Below, piece after piece: positions 9,869 to 18,289 of a stretch of DNA of 19,368 bases (the first letter of the stretch is position 1; each line of letters starts with the position of its first letter). The notes under the pieces are model-generated. The model made no database searches. It was not told the origin of the DNA and was given only the letters and a program-made list of their open reading frames with translations. The stretch is taken from contig NC_090612.1 in NCBI RefSeq assembly GCF_004359215.1, positions 1,780,251 through 1,799,618 on the forward strand, given 5' to 3'. The position numbers and the translations under genes were made by a program. Source of the DNA: Bremia lactucae. Lineage: Eukaryota > Oomycota > Peronosporomycetes > Peronosporales > Peronosporaceae.

Positions 9869-9886
9869 TGGTAGCACTTCGTAGTC
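9869..9886 (+). other. Primer-binding site of E2
   Basis: TGGTAGCACTTCGTAGTC follows the LTR by 2 nt and is identical to the site after the E3 LTR. Its complement ends ...GTGCTACCA, an acceptor end with A at position 73 and U at position 72. The A1:U72 pair this implies is the hallmark of eukaryotic initiator tRNA-Met, the usual primer of Ty3/gypsy elements. Assigning the tRNA is an inference. Confidence 0.75.
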
Positions 9887-10009
9887 CGTTCGACTGCCTA
9901 CGCACGTTTTCATACAACATGGACATGCGAAGAAGTAGGGAGCATTTCAAGCCCTCCGAAAGATTTCCACAACGCGTGAAACGTTCACTTATTTGAATGA
10001 CCTTGAGTG

Positions 10010-11049
10010 GAAAGCTGTCGAACGCAAGATTTTGGCCGTCAGCGGGCTACTGTTAGCACCAAGTTGTCCGCTCTACATACAGATGAGCAACATGCCGCTA
10101 TAGCCGAGTTCATACAACATGTAGTCGACGAGTTTGAGAAAAAGTAAATTTGCTCTACCAGCAAGGCACTTAACGCAGCGGTGTTGAGAGAACAGGGTGC
10201 TCAACAGTTGGAACTGTTGAGACAGCAGCATTTCAATGCTGCTAGCAAGCCGGCGCTTCCGCGGTGACCCGAAAGCTTAAAAATAGAAATCTCTAAGATT
10301 AAGGCAGTAGAAGGCAACTCCCTTTTAAGATGGTTCGTCGAATTAGATGACGCCATTAAAGGTCGCCGCATCGATGACGATGCGACGAAAGCAAAATCTG
10401 GCACGTCCAACTTTGCCGGACGAGCCAAACCCTGCTCAGGCAAATATTTGAGCCGCCACGTGCCGAAACAAGGGCTCCAGCAGAGCTTCTTCATTTATAG
10501 CAGGGCAAGCGTGACCTTCACGCTTATGCCCAACATACACGATGCCTGGTCAGTTGTATTGTGAAACATCCAATTGATGAGCACACACAGGTTTCTGTGT
10601 TCATCGAGAGATTTCAAAGACGGCCCTCCTGTACCGGCTCATATTAAATACGCTCCATCAAGCGATCGCTGTAGCGGAATAGGTCGACTTCAGCCTGTAG
10701 CAGGTGTTCGTCCAGGTGCTTATCGTCCATAAGAACGACAAGAAAATGGAGGTCCAGAATGTATGGTTCTCTCTATACGAAGAGCGAGAAATCTCGCTTT
10801 TCAAGTTAAAAACAATTGCAGATGCAACCGCTGCCAAAAGACGGGCCACTACACCTATGAGTGCATGGCTACACGCCCAGAGCCAAAAATACACAGAGCG
10901 AAGTGTTTGACCTCCCGCTAAAAATAGCGAAGGACGCAGATCCGACGCTGTTGCGAAATCGGAACAGCGAGGCGGATCGTCAAGAAACGGTCGGGGTCAG
11001 TAGGTGCGGAGAGATCCAGCAACGTCAAAAGAATCTGCAGGTCATTTGA
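10010..11049 (+). pseudogene. gag: E2 Gag remnant with intact zinc knuckle
   Basis: Fragments in all three frames match E3 Gag: the segment DSLLRWFVELDDAI in E3 has the E2 counterpart NSLLRWFVELDDAI at about 10317-10358, and the C-terminal nucleocapsid region follows at 10800-10900. The zinc knuckle reads CNRCQKTGHYTYEC (about 10826-10867), a complete C-x2-C-x4-H-x4-C, unlike E3 where the first Cys is lost. Hairpins are still visible (10200-10221 with 10-bp arms, 10224-10243 with 9-bp arms, 10507-10525 with 8-bp arms). The start region has no matching ATG, and the frame is broken many times. Confidence 0.85.
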
Positions 11050-11091
11050 CGAAAGTTGCTCCTTACACACAAATTGTGTGTTACTGTTTCT

Positions 11092-12908
11092 GGTGATGAG
11101 GTTACCCTCATCACCTTGCAAATCAAATTATCAAATAAGTTGCCACTAAAGCCCCTTGTCGATGTAGAGCGGATGACAAATTTGATGTCATCTGCGGATT
11201 ATAATGGCTCAGAAAGTACGAGCCATGCATAAGCTAGCAGCGACAAGCCGTAACGATGCCTGCCTCTCGATCATCAAATGGCTATCTGATGAACGTCTTG
11301 GGGCGTCCACAAACGTTAAGATGTCCTACGAGTGCGTGCGATGGCCTCGCTTGTGGTACGGTCAGTAGCACGACTGCACAAGACCTCAGAGTGACAACCC
11401 ATCCCAATGTGGATTAGATTTCGACGGCTGTGCTAAGCACAGTCCGCATCGAAGGTCCACCATCATGATGTGGTACTAGTGTGCAAAAACAAATGCAGTG
11501 TCGAAGGTCTACCACTCGAATATTTGGATTGCTTGAGACAAGGATGCTTGCTTTGAAAGCAAAATCCAATAATTTTGTTAAACGCCTGTCTATAAGAGAC
11601 AGTGCGAAGTCCTAAATCGACTGAAGAGTCGATTGTTGAGGAATTCGCTGTAGTTGAGCAAGCCGGAGCTAGAGGCAGTTAAGAAAGATGCCCCCCAAAT
11701 AAATAAAGGAGTAAGTCTAATAAAACTTGAGGGAATAAGTTCCCATGCTCGTTTGAAATTAAGTCCCAAAGATGAAATTGAGACATTGAATGTCTTAGTA
11801 AGCAACGGATCAAATGTAGGCACTTATACAATTGCTCTGATAGCGCCTCCAATGTTAACTTCGGAGATAATTCAGTTGCCAATCAATGCTCGAACCGAAA
11901 CGGTTTTGCGTGATATGCGTCGTGGCAAAGTCAAGAAGATCTGCGTACTTATTACAGATGACGAGTACGTGGTTGATATTCGATAGACAATAGTATTTCT
12001 GAGAACGAACAGATTCTCTGCAGCTCATCGATGGGCGAAATTGTCCTCAATAAGAAGACTTGGATTGAACGTTTTACGTTTCAATACTGGAGCCGTTAGA
12101 AATACACCCTTTGTATAAGTGTTTGCTCGAATACAAGCATGTGCTTCCTAATTGTACCGTGCGAGCTGCCCAAGGATAAAGGCACTCGACAAGAAATAGA
12201 CCTGATACCAGGTTTGAAATACTGTGTTATCAAGCAGTGGCCACTGCCTCGTGAACAACTATTACCGATCGACGAGTTCTTTGCAGATTGCTTACCAGCA
12301 AGCCATGTGACGGATTCATCCTCCCTACATAGTTCTCCGACCTTCTGTGTGCGTAACGCAACAGGAGGATGTAAGATTGCGCATGCGTTCAATAAATTGA
12401 GCGCTGCAACGGTACCGGCTTAAATGCCGATAACACGAAAAGACCATTTATTGATGGTATGTCAAAGAGTACTATATTTTCGTCAATGGATCTGATGGAT
12501 AAATTCTATCAGATCCTCATACATTAACAGGACACCCCCTTCATAGCAGTAAGCACCCCGAGCGAAATGCTATGGGAGTGGCTAGTTATGCCATAGGGAC
12601 TTAGTAATGTCCCTGCGACTTATAAAGATGTGTAACCAATCTGGTAAGATCGGTGCGGGGTTTCGCACCGAGCTATTTTGATGATGTCTTTGTTCATAGC
12701 AGAGCCATGAACAGATAGTCGGGCGTTGAAGTACACTGTACCAGTTTCCGAAAGGTTCTTACACTAATGCGTAAACATCACTTGTATGCATATTTCAAGA
12801 AGTGTATATTCGTTGCAAGCAGAATACCACTTATTGGGTAAATACGGTGTAGGCTGTGATCCTGTAAAAGATCAAGGCGATAACAGACTGGCCTGTGCTA
12901 GTCGCTGT
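11092..12908 (+). pseudogene. pol: E2 protease remnant, linker and RT fragment
   Basis: Homologous to E3 17770-19368 in order. The protease keeps only its ends: LVD at about 11160 is followed directly by the later GATGACAAATTTGATGTCATC-type segment (11172-11192), so most of the domain is deleted. A stop (TAG 11415-11417) stands at the same codon as the E3 TAA 18287-18289. The linker (11654-11986) carries IETLNVLV and LTSEI like E3. RT fragments follow: KQWPLPREQ near 12230, SSPTFCVR near 12335, SMDLMDKFYQIL near 12484 and the catalytic SYFDDVFVHS at 12671-12700 with both Asp codons intact. The last part, KIKAITDWPV, ends at about 12908. Confidence 0.88.
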
Positions 12909-13720
12909 AAAGTGCTCACTGTTGATTGTTGCAAAAGTGGGCTCATCCTCACTGCTGATTGTGCTATCGTATCCGTTGATTTGCGCAGCCGGCTCAAAAT
13001 TGGTCCGGCGCGAAAGGGCATCAGCGACGATATTAAGTCGTACTGGTTTGTATTCCGCGGAGAAGGCCAATAGGCTGCACAAAGTAGACGCTGTAGGTCG
13101 GCTACATTAGCTGGCGCCGGCAGCGAGCTCAAGGCTGCTAGACGTTCTGGATCATGGCGAACGCCGTACTCACCGAGCAGCTTGCCACACCAAAGAACCT
13201 CTCGACAAAGTAGCTGGCTCTTTGTCACGCTGTTCTTGAGGCCGTGTCGCATTGTGAGATCAAAGAACTGGTCCATCCTGTCCACGAACTGTTTGCGGGT
13301 AGCTACAAAGCCAATGATGTCATCGATCCAAATCAGTAGACTGTCGTATAGCATCGAGGCGTAGACGGTGTGCATCTGGTTGTGATAGTGCATTGCTCTG
13401 TCTGTCGCCCCCTGCGGCACCCGCGTGGGTGTGTAAACACCATCCTCGGTCACACACGAGAATTGCTCTTGACAGTTGGAATGGAAAGCGAGCTGCCAAA
13501 ATCCCTTGTAGTTGTCGAAACGTGCGTAAAACTTGCGACCATCTACTCGGACCGCAACGGTTCGCATGTCCGGCATCGCACTAGCGATAGGAGCACTGAG
13601 ACTGTTCACGCGTGTGTAGCCCACTGTCACCCGGAAATCAGAGGCACCTGGACCTTTTCGGATTGGCAGCGCTGGAGACGACCAGTGACTGTGGTTATTT
13701 CTTGCACCAAGCCGAGACGC
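12909..13720 (-). pseudogene. pol: RT core fused to RNase H tail (element M)
   Basis: The minus strand reads PALPIRKGPGASDF (near 13675), then VGYTRVNSL, KFYARFDNYKGFWQLAF, GVYTPTRVPQG and the catalytic block LLIWIDDIIGFV with the Asp pair intact. LGEYGVRHDPERLAAL and NVADLQRLLCA follow. Directly after this the sequence jumps, with a frame change, to FSAEYKPVRLNIVADALSRR, the end of RNase H. The RT thumb, connection and most of RNase H, about 230-250 residues in relatives, are missing. The tail is lost beyond about 12909. Confidence 0.9.
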
Positions 13721-13764
13721 ACAAGGTCGGCGACGTACACACGTAGGAAGTCTCTCTGTTCACG

Positions 13765-14400
13765 TCAGTACGATCGCACTTTGCTTGTCGCTTGGACAGC
13801 GCCTTCTGCAAACTGGACACGCAATGGCTCGACCTTGGCTGGCGGATCGGCGCCGAGCTTTGACCGCCAAACGCTTTTGAACACCGCCAAGTGGAAGAGC
13901 TCATCTGTCAGGCCGTCGTCGTCGCGGTCCCCGGCATTGACCGCCCGTTGTAGATCAGCAAGCTCCATTGACAATATCGTCCTCTGTGTCGACACCGACT
14001 CGCAGTTGAGAATATCCAGGTCGTCAGCGTCGTAATCGTGCTCGGGTGACACAGCTATTCGCTCGATCGTCGAGCCAGCATCGATGCCGAGACTCGCGAG
14101 CACGCCTTTGCCCAAAATGAACTGTTCCTCATCCTCGTCCAACACAAGGCAGTTGACACCGCGGATGTTCCCTGGGCCGCCCCAGTTTGAACCTGGACGT
14201 TGATTAATGCCTCTTCAATCGCAATGAGTTCAGCCCCTCCGACGACTTGGATAGAATAGGGTTCTCCAATGTCATGAGAGTGTACGCCGACGGTGGGAGC
14301 GACTTGAGCAGGGACAGCGGTACGATCGAGGTGTCGGACCCGGAGTCCGCGCATAACGTCACTTAAGAGAACCAGCAAGCACTGCGGTCAGTCGGTGGTC
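13765..14400 (-). pseudogene. pol: Protease and protease-RT linker (element M)
   Basis: The open minus-strand stretch 14145-13765 contains FILGKGVLASLGID, the typical end of a retropepsin-like domain, followed by an acidic linker with a DDDGLTDE segment and then RVQFAEGAVQ. The upstream part (about 14400-14150, another frame) has VGVHSHDIGEPYSIQVVGG-like protease sequence. Where the active site LLDSG is expected (about 14375) the frame reads TAVLAGSLK and then a stop, so the catalytic Asp is not present. At least two frame changes separate the pieces. Confidence 0.7.
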
Positions 14401-14439
14401 GTCAGCTTCACGCACTGTTGCCCGCTTAGCAGCTACTCG

Positions 14440-15549
14440 GCTGCTACCACGAGCACGCAGCAATGTACGTGCCAGCTATTTTTGCTCCTTTGTCGCCGTT
14501 AGGACAATCAGACATCCAATTATCGCCGTTGCAGACAAGAAGACCATCTCTCGGAGGTGCAGCTCTTTGGGTCTGGATGCTAGGCGGTGCTGCTGCAGTG
14601 GACAATGTTGCTGACACAGCAGGAAGAGGTTTTTTGGAGTCAGCATTTGCAGTTGTCGGCAGCTTGCGCCCGTGTTTAGCATCGGTTTTCGTAGGTGGCT
14701 GTCGATCTTCAGTTGATAGAAGAAAGTAGTGGTGCTGTTCATGTGCGCGCTGCAGCTCTTTGGGTCTGGATGCCAGGCGGTGCTGCTGAAGTGGACAATG
14801 TTGCTGACACAGCAGGAAGAGGTTTCTTGGATTCAGCAGTTGCAGTTGTCGGCAGCTTGCGCCCGTGTTTAGCATCGGTTTTCGTAGGTGGCTGTCGATC
14901 TTCAGTTGATAGAAGAAAGTAGTGGTGCTGTTCATGTGCGCGCTGCAACCCGATCGTAACGAGGATATTCTCGTCGGTACGAGCTGCGACGCAGTTGACT
15001 CGGATCATGCGACTGATCTCTTTCTTTAACATCTCTGGGGCAAGGCTGGCGATGAGGATCTTATTTTGTACTTCGATCGGGCCTGCTCTTGTTGAGTATG
15101 GTTCTGCGACTTGCCAAGCACAGTTTGAAGACCATGCTGAGCAACGATCTTGTTGAAAAGAGCAAAGTACCCCAGGATGCGTGCTTCTATCGCGTATTCC
15201 GTCATGTCCATCTTGAGCTGTGCTGCAAACAGCGTGTCGATGTCTGGAAGGTGGTCGTTCTTCACGGTTGTACAACGACGGTCGACCTCGATGAGCACGT
15301 CGTATCCGTGACGTTTGTCTTGTCTTTATGCAGGATGTAATCGGCGAGGTTCTCCAGGAGCAGCGCGTCGGTTGCTGAACAGATGCCAACGACGATACTG
15401 TCGTAGTGCTTGCCGGGGGACGAGTATCACTCTCGTAGACGCTTGCGCTGCTCTCGGTCATTCCGCCAGCTGATGATGGCGGCTTGGTTCCACTTGGTAA
15501 ACCTTGGCGCAACGTTTTGTTCTGGCGCCGAGATGTACGCTGGAGTCAT
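14440..15549 (-). pseudogene. gag: Gag remnant with duplicated Pro/Lys-rich segment
   Basis: Reading starts at a minus-strand ATG (15549-15547) with MTPAYISAPEQNVAPRFTKW, then passes through at least three frames: ADYILHKDKTNV near 15330, TEYAIEARILGYFALFNKIV near 15200-15145, and KILIASLAPEMLKKEI near 15060-15010. The downstream basic, Pro-rich region is carried twice by the 193-bp tandem repeat. A knuckle-like end (LLVCNGDNWMSDCP, about 14545-14505) lacks the first Cys, and has Asn where I would expect His. Codon-level decay is strong. Confidence 0.75.
14558..14943. repeat. 193-bp tandem duplication
   Basis: Unit 1 is 14558-14750 and unit 2 is 14751-14943. Both begin TGCAGCTCTTTGGGTCTGGATGC-like sequence and end ATGTGCGCGC; they differ at only about ten positions and have no length difference. 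Because 193 is not a multiple of 3 the duplication shifts the Gag frame, so it must have arisen after the element lost function, or it destroyed it. Confidence 0.95.
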
Positions 15550-16045
15550 TTCGACATCCGAGCTGTCGGAGATGCGGAACGTTGATATTCTCTTGCGCTT
15601 GGAGTGACGACGTCAGTGACTATGCAAATGCCACTTAAGTTAACTTTGTGGTGGATCTGAGCTCTGTAGTGCTAAATGCAAAGTGCGTATTGATGCAAGC
15701 CATACAAGCGGTAGTGCAAGCTGCTGCCACTACTGCCGTCACTGTTAGCTGAGGAGTTTCACAACTGCTTCCTATAAAAGGACGCGCCGCTTGGCGTGCC
15801 CTTTCAGCTCGAAAGTACAACAGCTAGCTACTATAGATGTCGCGCTAGGTACGATCCGCAACAAACGCACAGCTGACTGCAAAATAGCTGGCCTCTCAGA
15901 CTACATCAAATGGTCTGTCTTGGTTCGCAATCACCAATATTGGCGATTGCACAAGGCTTTGTTTGATACCGTCAAAGAAACGCTGACAATCAGTGTTCCA
16001 TGACCATTTAACATTTTAATTAACAAAGAAGAAATTTGCACTGCC
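15550..16045. other. Unassigned segment between elements M and E3
   Basis: About 500 bp without a recognised gene. It should contain the 5' leader and LTR of element M if these survive, but I found no TG...CA boundaries or primer-binding site. A TATA-like CCTATAAAAGG stands at 15770-15780, and a 70-codon open stretch (about 15791-16003, with no ATG at its start) reads SDYIKWSVLVRNHQYWRLHK; I do not recognise it. It may be host sequence or part of another element. Confidence 0.4.
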
Positions 16046-16496
16046 CGTAACGGGGTGTATAGTTACATGAAATTAACACTTAAAGGTTGTTAATTAATGT
16101 AATATTTAAAAGGTAGAGAATATTTGGAGAATATTACTTTATATAGTAGTGTTCAGAAATCTTATCCATAAATAGATATAGGCCATTATATCTATATCTA
16201 TTTATCCCGCAGACTAATCAGCTGTGGACGTAAACAAAGAGAGAGAGAGACAGATAAGATTTCAACTGCATGTTTAGTATTAGTTCATAATGAAGTTAGC
16301 ATTAACAGATAGAAAGAAGAGAAACTCAATTATATTAATACAGTTTACAGTGAACTCTCTAAAAGTTAGTTGTCTTAAGGAAAGTATTCCTCTGCACGTA
16401 CTAGTGTACGTGAAGTAACGTAAGGCACCACTCGCAACCGAAGCAGTGCGAAGTGGACTTGTACAGAAGTAGTACAAGTCGTAATGCCCCGATACA
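16046..16496 (+). repeat. 5' LTR of E3
   Basis: It aligns with the E1 LTR from CGTAACGGGG (E1 has TGTAACGGGG, so the first base is changed) to CCCCGATACA. It is 451 bp long. The AT-rich stem at 16172-16195 (ATAGATATA with TATATCTAT) corresponds to 3615-3638 in E1 but with its outer pair changed on both sides. The 11-bp hairpin near the end of the E1 LTR survives here as GACTTGTAC with GTACAAGTC (16457-16481). Confidence 0.92.
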
Positions 16497-16498
16497 CC

Positions 16499-16516
16499 TG
16501 GTAGCACTTCGTAGTC
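16499..16516 (+). other. Primer-binding site of E3
   Basis: TGGTAGCACTTCGTAGTC starts 2 nt after the LTR and is identical to the E2 site, while the LTRs around the two have diverged. Its complement gives an acceptor end GTGCTACCA compatible with initiator tRNA-Met (U72, A73). Confidence 0.78.
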
Positions 16517-16534
16517 CGTCCAAGGATACCAACT

Positions 16535-16572
16535 TTTCCTTCATCTAACATGTCCATGTTAGATGAAGGAAA
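16535..16572 (+). promoter_or_regulatory. Leader hairpin 1: 18-bp perfect arms, 2-nt loop
   Basis: The left arm is 16535-16552 (TTTCCTTCATCTAACATG), the loop TC, and the right arm 16555-16572; all 18 pairs match. It lies 19 nt after the primer-binding site and before gag, where retroviral RNAs carry dimerisation and packaging stem-loops. A role of that kind is an inference from position only. Confidence 0.9.
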
Positions 16573-16612
16573 TGTGATAGTGGGAATACGCATCACGTTT
16601 CGCGTAAAAGCT

Positions 16613-16663
16613 ACTCCTTTCTAAGAACATAGAAAGGAGTGCCGTCGAACGAATGAGTTCGAC
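16613..16663 (+). promoter_or_regulatory. Leader hairpins 2 and 3; gag start codon in the loop
   Basis: Hairpin 2 (16613-16640) has arms ACTCCTTTCTA and TAGAAAGGAGT around a 6-nt loop. Hairpin 3 (16644-16663) has arms GTCGAAC and GTTCGAC around GAATGA, and the probable gag ATG (16653-16655) sits in that loop. Together with hairpin 1 the leader is almost all stem-loops, which suggests that RNA structure matters for translation or packaging. Confidence 0.8.
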
Positions 16664-17691
16664 CGTAGGAAACGATGCCATCTTGGCCATGCTGTCCGGT
16701 TAAGACAGAGATGCCCTCCATTCAGCCATCGTCAAGTCATACAACATGAACTTGACGAGATGAAGGAGAAGGTAGCCTTGCTGAATCAGCAAGGCTCCCA
16801 ACAGGCAGAACTGTTGAGGTTACAACAGGTACAGACCCCTGTACCTGGGATGACGCACAAGCGTCGTCCCGAAACTTGACATCTCTAAGTATATGGGAGT
16901 CGAAGAAGACTCCCTCTTGAGATGGTTTGTAGAGTTGGACGATGCCATAAGGGCACGTCACATCGTCGACGAGCAAATGCAAGTCGCATTCGCTTAATTA
17001 AATTTGGCAGGTCGTGCCAAAACTTGGGCATTGGGCCTTAAGTTGCGCGACCCATACGTCTTTGGGTCGCTAGAGGCTTTTAAAACCCGGTTCAAACAGA
17101 CGTTTGAATCGCCTAGGGCTGAGTTCAGAGCTCGATCAGAGCTTTAAAATTCAAGCAAGGCAATCGTAATATTCACGCATATGCCCAGCACATACGACTC
17201 TTAGCGAGTTGCGTTACAAATAACCCAGTCCATGACACACGTTAATTACGGTGTTCATGCAACGTCTTACGGATGGTTCCGTAAAGACCCACCTGTCCCG
17301 CTTGGAACTGGATACGCTTGAAGAAGCAATATCCGTTGCGAAACAGGAGGAATTTAGCTTGAGACAGGCTCAAGTTAGTTCGTCATCATATCGTCCTCCA
17401 AGACGACACGAGTTAGGAGGTCCAGAACCCATGGACCTCTCTTACGTCTAAAGCGAGAGACCTCGCTTTTCGAGCAATAAGCGATTGCAAGAACGCAATC
17501 GCTGCCAAAAGTTAGGACACTACGCTCATGAGTGTAGTGCCCCACGCCCAGTACGGAAAGGTACTGAACGTAATTTTGGACCGAATGCTAAAATCGGCAA
17601 CGGTCGCGGGTCCGACGTTGTTGCGGAATCGCAACAACGAGGCGGACCGCCAAAAACGGTTAGGTTCAGTAGGGGCGCAACGCCCTACTGA
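16653..17691 (+). pseudogene. gag: E3 Gag, broken by stops and a frame change
   Basis: The start MSSTVGNDAILAMLSG is followed by a stop. The capsid-like part (frame 0 from about 16872) reads KYMGVEEDSLLRWFVELDDA, then a stop, then GRAKTWALGLKLRDPYVFGS. After a shift near 17150-17250 frame 1 gives LELDTLEEAISVAKQEEF and EPMDLSYV, followed by a TAA at 17449-17451. The nucleocapsid knuckle is RNRCQKLGHYAHEC (about 17494-17535): the first Cys of C-x2-C-x4-H-x4-C is Arg (CGC for TGC), while E2 keeps Cys. Gag would coat the element RNA in cytoplasmic particles; this copy cannot make a full protein. Confidence 0.9.
17616..17639. repeat. Hairpin with 10-bp arms in E3 gag
   Basis: The arms CGTTGTTGCG and CGCAACAACG enclose GAAT. 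The homologous E2 site (10955-10978) pairs in the same way but has C-G where E3 has T-A at the third pair, a two-sided change. Confidence 0.92.
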
Positions 17692-17806
17692 TCCCAAGCA
17701 ACCTCAAGAGAATTTGCAAATCTCTTGACTAAAGTTGCTCCAGACAAATAATCATTATGTGTGTCTCTGCACCTGGCGATGAGGTACTCATCACCTTGAT
17801 CTTAAA

Positions 17807-18289
17807 GTGACACATAATTTGTCACTTAGAGCCCTAGTGGACTTTGGGCCGTCAAATAACTTTATTCGTCGCCAGTCGCTAGAGGCTCGTAGGCTCAAAT
17901 ATGTTGAGCGCGGCATCCCTCCAACGAGGATGACGGTGCGTCTAGCGACAGGCGCATCGATAACAGTAATGAAACGCGTAGTGAAAAACCGCTACACGTT
18001 AAAAGTAATACAGTACGACGATGATTTCATCGTACTGGATTTTGATGACAAATTTGATGTCATCCTAGATTTTCCTTGGCTCAGAAAATACGAGCCAAGG
18101 ATCAGCTGGCAGCATCGATCCGTAAAGATGCCTGCCACTTGTTCATCAGATGGCCATCTGATGAACGTCTTGGAGCGTCCACAAGCGTGTGGATGTACTA
18201 CGAGTGAGTGCGATGGCCTCACTTGTGGTACGGTCGTTAATACAACTGCACAAGATCACAGTGTGAATATTGATCACCCTGTGAAGTAA
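17807..18289 (+). pseudogene. pol: E3 retropepsin-type protease domain
   Basis: 160 open codons end at TAA 18287-18289. The active-site region reads LRALVDFGPSNNFI: the catalytic Asp (17840-17842) is present, but the family signature D-S/T-G-A has become D-F-G-P, so two residues next to the catalytic Asp are changed and activity is doubtful. The second conserved strand reads DDKFDVILDFPWLRKYEP. The domain would cut the polyprotein. A frame break lies upstream (TGA 17780-17782 in this frame). The stop at its end is in frame with the RT segment and recurs in E2. Confidence 0.88.
18141..18166. repeat. 26-bp perfect palindrome
   Basis: Two 13-bp arms without a loop, left arm GTTCATCAGATGG. It lies inside the C-terminal protease coding region (SSDGHLMN). 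The E2 homologue (about 11270-11294) keeps the right half but has lost perfect pairing by substitutions on the left. Confidence 0.97.

Larger units (their letters stand above)
9561..12908 (+). mobile_element. Ty3/gypsy element E2, 5' part, strongly decayed
   Basis: A second + strand copy related to E3 across its Gag, protease, linker and RT, with the same primer-binding site, but with a shorter and more diverged LTR. It is probably an older or sister-subfamily copy. It breaks off in the RT thumb at about 12908 (last recognisable residues AITDWPV), where the minus-strand element M begins. Stops and frameshifts occur throughout. The protease has lost about 200 bp from just after the active-site Asp to the DDKFDVI segment. 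Confidence 0.9.
12909..15549 (-). mobile_element. Ty3/gypsy element M on the minus strand, decayed
   Basis: A minus-strand Gag - protease - RT - RNase H end series of a family different from E1/E2/E3 (different Gag, different RT style, no tiling by hairpins). The order on the minus strand is Gag 15549-14440, protease and linker 14400-13765, RT about 13720-13090, and an RNase H tail 13082-12909 after a deletion of roughly 700 bp. No LTR could be identified on either side. It meets E2 tail to tail at about 12908. Confidence 0.88.

Noticed and set aside
12139..12423. Small independent gene suggested by a 94-codon ORF
   Set aside because: It is the RT start of E2, matching E3 19000-19260 residue by residue.
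13370..14035. Plus-strand 221-codon ORF
   Set aside because: Shadow of the element M RT and linker, which show clear RT motifs on the minus strand.
14463..14922. Plus-strand ORFs repeated in the 193-bp duplication
   Set aside because: The repeat carries the Gag Pro/Lys-rich stretch on the minus strand; the plus-strand ORFs are by-products.
14558..14943. Two-unit repeat as a satellite or centromere-type array
   Set aside because: Only two units, both coding for the same Gag segment; it is a local duplication.
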